This document shows positions 6,484 through 10,254 of a stretch of DNA of 10,254 bases, piece by piece. The stretch lies in contig JAISUQ010000193.1 in the NCBI GenBank assembly GCA_031272005.1, positions 1 through 10,254 on the forward strand, read 5' to 3'. This DNA comes from Coriobacteriales bacterium (GTDB taxonomy: Bacteria; Actinomycetota; Coriobacteriia; Coriobacteriales; UBA8131). The notes beneath the pieces are model-generated. The model made no database searches. It saw nothing but the letters and a program-made list of their open reading frames with translations, and was not told the DNA's origin. A program made the position numbers and the translations under genes. Every line of letters starts with the position of its first letter. The stretch's first letter is position 1.

Positions 6484-6718
6484 GCCGAATGTTAATATTC
6501 ATTCACAGGGCTATATAAGTCCTGTTGGTGGGAGGATACCAGGCGCGGGGAGTCACTGGCATCACAGTATAACAACTGAGGATTGGGAGGGTACCTATGT
6601 CTGGAGCCAGGTAGTGTTCCGAATGTTGGTGAAACACTCAACCACTGAACCTGCTGAAAACTGCCCGAAACAGCAGAAGCTCAACAAGCAATGCGGAGCA
6701 TCAGCAACGAGGATATAA
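6446..6718 (+). CDS. Uncertain 90-residue hypothetical ORF
   Basis: This open frame starts at TTG 6446, with GAAGG about six bases upstream. It encodes a basic, Ser/Thr/Gln-rich product with two Cys and the stretch SHWHHSITTEDWEGTYVWSQ. I recognise no family, signal peptide or membrane helix. The region is AT-richer than its neighbours and contains a candidate promoter and other short regulatory-looking frames inside the ORF, which argues against a normal gene. It lies in the same frame as the membrane-anchored gene at 6731, separated by stops at 6716 and 6725, so it could also be the remnant of a longer gene. I give it low weight. Confidence 0.2.
   Translation: MNATRQGTLPRSKPNVNIHSQGYISPVGGRIPGAGSHWHHSITTEDWEGTYVWSQVVFRMLVKHSTTEPAENCPKQQKLNKQCGASATRI
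6492..6519 (+). promoter_or_regulatory. Candidate promoter for the accessory block
   Basis: TTAATA at 6492-6497 and TATAAG at 6514-6519 are 16 bases apart. The -10 has one mismatch to consensus and the -35 has two. An imperfect symmetrical element, GAATG and CATTC (6487-6491 and 6500-6504), brackets the -35 and could bind a regulator. Transcription from here would read through the short ORFs into the membrane-anchored gene and possibly the lipoprotein gene. Confidence 0.4.
6597..6614 (+). other. Five-codon minimal ORF with a strong ribosome binding site
   Basis: GGGAGGG at 6585-6591 lies five bases before ATG 6597, which opens only MSGAR before a TAG at 6612-6614. It is a striking match to a real initiation site for so short a frame. 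It may be a leader that controls the downstream gene, or a chance purine tract. Confidence 0.2.
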
Positions 6719-6730
6719 GCTATGTAAAAG

Positions 6731-7099
6731 ATGGTGTTAGAAACAATAATGACTAAAAATAAAGTCATAGGAATTGCATTATGGACCTTGTTCGGTCTAA
6801 TAATCGCTTGGGTTGTTGTGGCGAATATCGTGCATTATCACAGTGTTGAGGCTTATCGACAGGCTCAGTTGGAGGAGATGGAACTGTTTCGAGCAGACCT
6901 CTATGTTGCCGAAATTGTTTCGGTGCGTCGAGGGTGGACATTGAATAAAACTCTGTCAGAGCTTACAAAGACCGAGGTTTATGCACTGCTGGTTGACAGC
7001 AAAAGCAAGCTATGGACACATCATCCGAGTGTCATTGCCGATATGTCCGATTGCGATTATACTGGTGAACCGATTCCACCAGAACTGTATTTTGTTTGA
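6731..7099 (+). CDS. Small single-pass membrane protein of unknown function
   Basis: The product is 122 residues from ATG 6731; an internal ATG at 6749 would give 116. A stop at 6725 fixes the upper limit. Neither start has a close Shine-Dalgarno (ACGAGGAT ends about 15 bases before 6731), so the start is uncertain. Lys9 and Lys11 precede one hydrophobic helix at about residues 12-33 (VIGIALWTLFGLIIAWVVVA), predicting an N-terminus inside and about 85 residues outside the membrane. The outer part is helical and charged (YRQAQLEEMELFRADLYVAE) and ends in a Pro/Tyr-rich segment, GEPIPPELYFV. I recognise no family. Codon use is clearly AT-richer than in tsf or pyrH, and the gene sits in the block that splits the tsf-pyrH order, both hints of later acquisition. 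The coherent anchor architecture supports a real gene. Confidence 0.6.
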   Translation: MVLETIMTKNKVIGIALWTLFGLIIAWVVVANIVHYHSVEAYRQAQLEEMELFRADLYVAEIVSVRRGWTLNKTLSELTKTEVYALLVDSKSKLWTHHPSVIADMSDCDYTGEPIPPELYFV

Positions 7100-7106
7100 T
7101 TCACAG

Positions 7107-7147
7107 TTAAGCCAAGTCATATACATTTATCAAGAGATATGGCTTAA
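7107..7147 (+). repeat. 8-bp perfect inverted repeat between the membrane-anchored gene and the lipoprotein gene
   Basis: TTAAGCCA at 7107-7114 matches TGGCTTAA at 7140-7147 across 25 bases, and after one mismatch three more pairs (GUC with GAU, including a wobble) are possible. It begins eight bases after the stop and lies 40 bases before the lipoprotein start. It may be a long-loop terminator, an mRNA stability element or an operator. A purine-rich tract at 7146-7175 follows and includes the likely ribosome binding site. Confidence 0.45.
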
Positions 7148-7186
7148 AGGGTCAGGGAGAGGGCGAGAGAGGGAATTGTTGGGCGG

Positions 7187-8788
7187 GTGAGCTGCTGCTT
7201 CAGACAGCGTTTTGCTTTGGGATTGCTTGGGCTGTGCCTGTTGGTGCTGGTATTGGGCCTGAGTGCCTGCCTGCGGCCGGTGGCAGAGGAGCAGCCTGCT
7301 GTGGAGCAGACTTCTGCCAGCGCTGGCAGTTATCCGCTGACTCCAATCAATCCGGATTATGACCCATATGGCATCCCAACTCCGGATGATGGCCGCGAGC
7401 ATGTGGAGCAGGATGCTACGCCCCAAAACCAGCCATTGAGTTACGCCAACGAGGTATTGCAGGCTGAGGGTGGCGCTGGGCCGCAGTTGCAGTCCAATAT
7501 CGTTCAGCGCAACGGTCAGACCTACATCGTCTTTGCTGATGGCTCTACCGATACCTCTTATGTCATCGGCGTGGATGATGCCGAAAGAGCCGCGCCGCGT
7601 ATCCTGCACAGGCAGCATAGCGATGGCTTTCTCAGCCTCAGCCTGCTGGAGTTCAACGACCAGCTGCATCTGGTCCAGGCTCAGGTGGACGCCGCTGGCA
7701 GGCTGAGTTGCGAGGTCTATCTCTTCGGCGATGACGGCAACAAAGGGCAACGCCTAGCTTTGCTGCTCTCGCCCTCGGTGGTTAAAATCGAAGCAGACAG
7801 CGCCTATAGCAGATTCAAATTCTTCGACAGTGAAGGCAGTATCATCTATGGGTACCTGCGTGCTGTGCACCTGAGCGAGCGCCATGAATATATAGAACAA
7901 ACAATAATAATAGCAATAAATATGAACAGTCATGTAATCAATGTCTATCAACCGTTTGAGCCATCGGCGGTCCATGGTTATCTGCCCATCGCCATGCACC
8001 AGGGCGAGCTGTATTACCTCTGCGAGTCGCTGAATATCAGGACTTTTCAGACCAGCTACCGGTTGTCCAAGCAGCGTCTGAGCAAACAGCCCGAGACCGA
8101 GGTGATTACTGATTTCAGCAGCGACCTCTTCTACTATGACGAATACAGCGCCCGCAGCGGCAACGGGTTTTTGCTGGTGGAGGGCAGCGAGGGCGGAAAC
8201 TACAACATAGTATTGTTTGATATGGTCACCGACAGCGCCTCCTATCTGCTGGAGACCGAAACACTCCTGGAGAACTACAACGTACCCGTGCCGACGATTC
8301 ACGGCCAACAGGTGGTTTACACCGATACCAAGGCAGTCTACGAAGCGCCTCCACCGGTTGATTTAAGCGTGGAGGAGGACAAAGCCTGGATGCTGGGAGG
8401 TCGCAACAGCCTGATGGCCTTCAGTCTGGCCGACGGCTCCGTCACCACTCTGCGCGACGCGCCAGCGGAAGTGACCATGAACCCCTATCAGGTGACTGCG
8501 GATTATTTCTATTGCTGGATGATACAACCGGCTTACAACGTCTATCGCGTGCGCTGGACCGACCCGCAGCGTAGCTTCGAGGTCCTGAAGCTGGCCGATT
8601 TGCTGGGCGCCGAAGAAGGCGACGAGCCCTGGGCCGAGGAGACCGAAGACGACTCGCAGTCCAGCCCTTCTCCCAATGACAGCTCCAGCACCGGCGGCAG
8701 CTCTCCAAAGGTCATCGTCCCCGACGATTCCAGCCAACAACTGCCCCAGGGCCGCAAGCCCACCCGCGAACCCCCGATTGTCTGCTGA
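7187..8788 (+). CDS. Large lipoprotein of unknown function
   Basis: GTG 7187 is the only usual start between the in-frame stop at 7145 and the hydrophobic segment; GAGAGGGA lies about 12 bases upstream, longer than ideal. The 533-residue product begins with a classic lipoprotein signal: Arg at 6 and 8, a hydrophobic core at 9-25, and the lipobox LSAC with the lipidated Cys at 28. It should be exported and anchored to the outer face of the membrane. A Pro/Gln/Glu-rich linker follows to about residue 80. Next come many short beta-like segments with repeated aromatic positions (QTYIVFADGSTDTSYVIGV, QQVVYTDTKAVY, NSLMAFSLADGSVTTL), suggesting a beta-propeller-like sensor or binding domain. The last 60 residues are Ser/Asp/Pro/Gly low complexity, with a terminal Cys. 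I see no enzymatic motif. A 54-base, ATA-rich patch lies at 7889-7942. The existence of the gene is firm; its function is open. Confidence 0.85.
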   Translation: MSCCFRQRFALGLLGLCLLVLVLGLSACLRPVAEEQPAVEQTSASAGSYPLTPINPDYDPYGIPTPDDGREHVEQDATPQNQPLSYANEVLQAEGGAGPQLQSNIVQRNGQTYIVFADGSTDTSYVIGVDDAERAAPRILHRQHSDGFLSLSLLEFNDQLHLVQAQVDAAGRLSCEVYLFGDDGNKGQRLALLLSPSVVKIEADSAYSRFKFFDSEGSIIYGYLRAVHLSERHEYIEQTIIIAINMNSHVINVYQPFEPSAVHGYLPIAMHQGELYYLCESLNIRTFQTSYRLSKQRLSKQPETEVITDFSSDLFYYDEYSARSGNGFLLVEGSEGGNYNIVLFDMVTDSASYLLETETLLENYNVPVPTIHGQQVVYTDTKAVYEAPPPVDLSVEEDKAWMLGGRNSLMAFSLADGSVTTLRDAPAEVTMNPYQVTADYFYCWMIQPAYNVYRVRWTDPQRSFEVLKLADLLGAEEGDEPWAEETEDDSQSSPSPNDSSSTGGSSPKVIVPDDSSQQLPQGRKPTREPPIVC

Positions 8789-8800
8789 TTGAGCCAAGAC

Positions 8801-8813
8801 TGCGTAAAACGCA
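8801..8813 (+). other. Small hairpin after the lipoprotein gene
   Basis: TGCGT and ACGCA flank a three-base loop AAA, 12 bases after the lipoprotein stop. The stem is only five bp and has no T-run, so at best this is a weak terminator; read-through into pyrH remains possible. Confidence 0.25.
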
Positions 8814-8833
8814 TCGCCAGAGCGGGAAAAATG

Positions 8834-8844
8834 CTAATATAGTG
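8834..8844 (+). promoter_or_regulatory. Candidate -10 region for pyrH-frr
   Basis: The AT-rich stretch GCTAATATAGT contains TAATAT, preceded by a TGn extension (TGC at 8833-8835), and an overlapping TATAGT one mismatch from consensus. No convincing -35 hexamer is seen 16-18 bases upstream. A promoter here would restore expression of pyrH and frr after the insertion separated them from tsf. Confidence 0.35.
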
Positions 8845-8869
8845 CAAACACATCAGCGTTAGGAGAAGT

Positions 8870-9583
8870 GTGGCTGACTTCAAGTATAAAAGGGTGCTGC
8901 TCAAGCTGTCTGGCGAGCATCTGGCTGGCGATCAGGGCTATGGCATCGACCCCAAGGTCATCGGCGGCCTGGCGGAGCAGATCAAGCGGATTCAGGATGG
9001 CGGCATCGAACTGGCCATCACGGTCGGCGGCGGTAACATCTTCAGAGGCATGGCCGCCTCCACCGAGGGCATGGACCGCTCGCAGGCCGATTACATCGGG
9101 ATGTTGGCCACGGTGATGAACGCCCTGGCCCTGCAGGAGGCGCTGGAGCGGGCGGGCGTATTCACCCGGGTGCAGAGCGCCATCGAGATGCACGAAGTAG
9201 CCGAGACCTACATCCGCCGCCGGGCTATCCGCCATCTGGAGAAGGGGCGCGTGGTCATCTTTGCCGCCGGCACCGGCAACCCCTACTTCACTACTGATAC
9301 CACGGCTGCCCTGAGGGCCTGCGAGATTGATGCCGACGTCTTCATGAAAGCCACCAAGGTGGACGGCGTCTACGACTGTGACCCGGCTACCAACCCGGAT
9401 GCCAGGCTGTTTGAGCGCATCAGCTACCTGGACGTTTTGACCAAGGAGCTGCATGTCATGGACAGCACGGCCATCTCGCTGTGCATGGATAACCAGCTGC
9501 CGTTGATTGTCTTCAACCTGGGAGTCGACGGCAACATGGAACGCGCCCTGCGCGGTGAGCCCGTCGGCACCGTGGTGTATTGA
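8870..9583 (+). CDS. pyrH: UMP kinase (uridylate kinase)
   Basis: PyrH transfers phosphate from ATP to UMP to give UDP, an essential step in pyrimidine nucleotide synthesis; bacterial enzymes are usually hexameric and controlled by UTP and GTP. The 237-residue product matches the amino-acid-kinase-fold family end to end. LLKLSGEHLAG at 10-20 holds the catalytic Lys, VGGGNIFRG at 52-60 the phosphate-binding Gly loop and Arg, DYIGMLATVMNALALQ at 74-89 the UMP and subunit contacts, GTGNPYFTTDTTAALRA at 134-150 the nucleotide site, and KVDGVYDCDP at 163-172 the ATP-side loop. The start is GTG; AGGAG sits four bases upstream, slightly close but the only sensible site, and it gives the expected N-terminus. 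frr follows after 105 bases, the conserved order. No defects are seen. Confidence 0.96.
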   Translation: MADFKYKRVLLKLSGEHLAGDQGYGIDPKVIGGLAEQIKRIQDGGIELAITVGGGNIFRGMAASTEGMDRSQADYIGMLATVMNALALQEALERAGVFTRVQSAIEMHEVAETYIRRRAIRHLEKGRVVIFAAGTGNPYFTTDTTAALRACEIDADVFMKATKVDGVYDCDPATNPDARLFERISYLDVLTKELHVMDSTAISLCMDNQLPLIVFNLGVDGNMERALRGEPVGTVVY

Positions 9584-9587
9584 GCTC

Positions 9588-9604
9588 ACCCCCGCATTGG
9601 GGGT
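9588..9604 (+). other. Six-bp hairpin after pyrH
   Basis: ACCCCC at 9588-9593 pairs with GGGGGT at 9599-9604 around a five-base loop, starting four bases after the pyrH stop. No T-tract follows, so it is more likely an mRNA structure or partial attenuator than a full terminator, which fits pyrH-frr read-through. Confidence 0.35.
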
Positions 9605-9613
9605 CTACAGGGA

Positions 9614-9640
9614 GACGGACGTGACGGATGTGACGGATGT
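9614..9640 (+). repeat. Three tandem 9-bp repeats upstream of frr
   Basis: GACGGACGT is followed by two copies of GACGGATGT, three head-to-tail units with one substitution in the first. They lie in the pyrH-frr gap, about 50 bases before the frr start. This is probably a slippage product; any control role would be speculation. Confidence 0.7.
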
Positions 9641-9688
9641 GCAGGTAAAGTGGACGTCGGATAAACGAACGTACAGGAGGAGTGCCCC

Positions 9689-10249
9689 ATGGCAATCGAA
9701 GATGTAATTGCTAACACAACTAACAAAATGGACAAGACCGTGGCCAATCTCAGCCATGAGTTCGCCACCATCCGCACCGGGCGGGCCTCGGCGACGATGC
9801 TGGAGCGCATCCAGGTCGACTACTACGGTACGCCCACGCCAATCACCCAGCTGGCGGGCATCAAGTCCCCGGAAGCCCATCTGCTGGTGGTTGAGCCATG
9901 GGACAAACAGATTGTCAGCGCCGTGGCCAAGGCCATCCAGGCTTCGGATTTGGGAATCACTCCCGCCAGCGATGGCAGCGTGATTCGCCTGACCTTCCCC
10001 ATACCTACTGAGGAGCGCCGCAAGGAGTTGGTCAAACAGTGCCGCCATGTGGCCGAGGAGGCCAAGGTGGCTGTGCGCAACGAGCGCCGCGATGCCAACA
10101 CCAAGCTGGAGCGGTTGATCAAGGACGAGGACGTCTCCAAAGACGAAGTGCATCGAGCTGAGGAGCGCATCCAGAAGCTGACCGACAAGCATGTCGCCGA
10201 CATCGACGAAGCCCTGAAGCGCAAAGAAGCCGAAGTGATGGAAGTCTAG
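9689..10249 (+). CDS. frr: Ribosome recycling factor
   Basis: RRF works with EF-G to split post-termination ribosomes so the subunits can be reused. The 186-residue product has the usual length of about 185. Residues 17-30 contain the domain I start (NLSHEFATIRTGRAS); VDYYGTPTPITQLA then leads into the beta domain II (SPEAHLLVVEPWDK), with the family stretch GSVIRLTFPIPTEERRKEL. The long C-terminal helices return to domain I (AKVAVRNERRDANTKLERL, then DEVHRAEERIQKLTDKHVADIDE). The ATG at 9689 follows AGGAGGAG with seven bases between, the strongest ribosome binding site in the window. The stop lies five bases before the window end, so the gene is complete; what follows in this cluster elsewhere, often uppS and cdsA, is out of view. 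Confidence 0.97.
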   Translation: MAIEDVIANTTNKMDKTVANLSHEFATIRTGRASATMLERIQVDYYGTPTPITQLAGIKSPEAHLLVVEPWDKQIVSAVAKAIQASDLGITPASDGSVIRLTFPIPTEERRKELVKQCRHVAEEAKVAVRNERRDANTKLERLIKDEDVSKDEVHRAEERIQKLTDKHVADIDEALKRKEAEVMEV

Positions 10250-10254
10250 GCTCC

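Noticed and set aside
8834..9589. A 251-codon minus-strand frame opposite pyrH
   Set aside because: It is fully antisense to a clear UMP kinase gene and has no recognisable domain.
1..10254. CRISPR array, tRNA or rRNA genes, transposase or phage integrase
   Set aside because: No regularly spaced repeats, cloverleaf-like segments, ribosomal RNA signatures or recombinase motifs were seen on either strand.

Overview
This 10.25-kb stretch is bacterial, moderately high in GC by eye, and codes entirely on the + strand. Several features point to a high-GC Gram-positive, most likely an actinomycete relative of the class Coriobacteriia. These are strong purine-rich ribosome binding sites, GTG and TTG starts, a lipobox lipoprotein with no outer-membrane genes in sight, a small coiled-coil gene directly before a DUF177/YceD gene, and an EF-Ts whose N-terminus resembles that group. 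The lineage is inferred from remembered family resemblance; no search was run.

Layout. (1) Positions 3-1436 carry rarA, an AAA+ replication-fork maintenance ATPase. Its 5' end is cut by the window edge and it ends in an unusual Ala/Asp/Thr-rich tail. (2) Positions 1543-2533 hold a coupled pair: a coiled-coil protein and a zinc-finger-like DUF177/YceD protein. The rpmF gene (L32) that often follows DUF177 is missing. (3) Positions 2582-4178 form a unit with its own good promoter candidate: a four-helix membrane protein with a His/Cys motif and a low-complexity tail, then a small acidic helical protein, closed by a 15-bp hairpin. (4) Positions 4301-6410 are the translation operon rpsB-tsf, with a leader of about 120 nt and a rho-independent terminator. 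(5) Positions 6411-8788 are an accessory block, partly AT-richer. It holds regulatory-looking short ORFs, a single-pass membrane protein and a large lipoprotein of unknown function. (6) Positions 8870-10249 carry pyrH and frr, which complete the classic rpsB-tsf-pyrH-frr cluster.

How the genes fit together. The core is ribosome and translation housekeeping: S2, EF-Ts, ribosome recycling factor, and the YceD-type protein linked to large-subunit rRNA. UMP kinase supplies pyrimidine nucleotides, and RarA helps with stalled replication forks. The unusual content is the cell-envelope material between these genes: the membrane protein plus small acidic protein before rpsB, and the anchored protein plus lipoprotein wedged between tsf and pyrH. 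Four proteins here carry long low-complexity C-terminal extensions (RarA, the membrane protein, S2 and the lipoprotein). I found no convincing new defence or mobile system. The tsf-pyrH insertion is the region that most deserves a second look.
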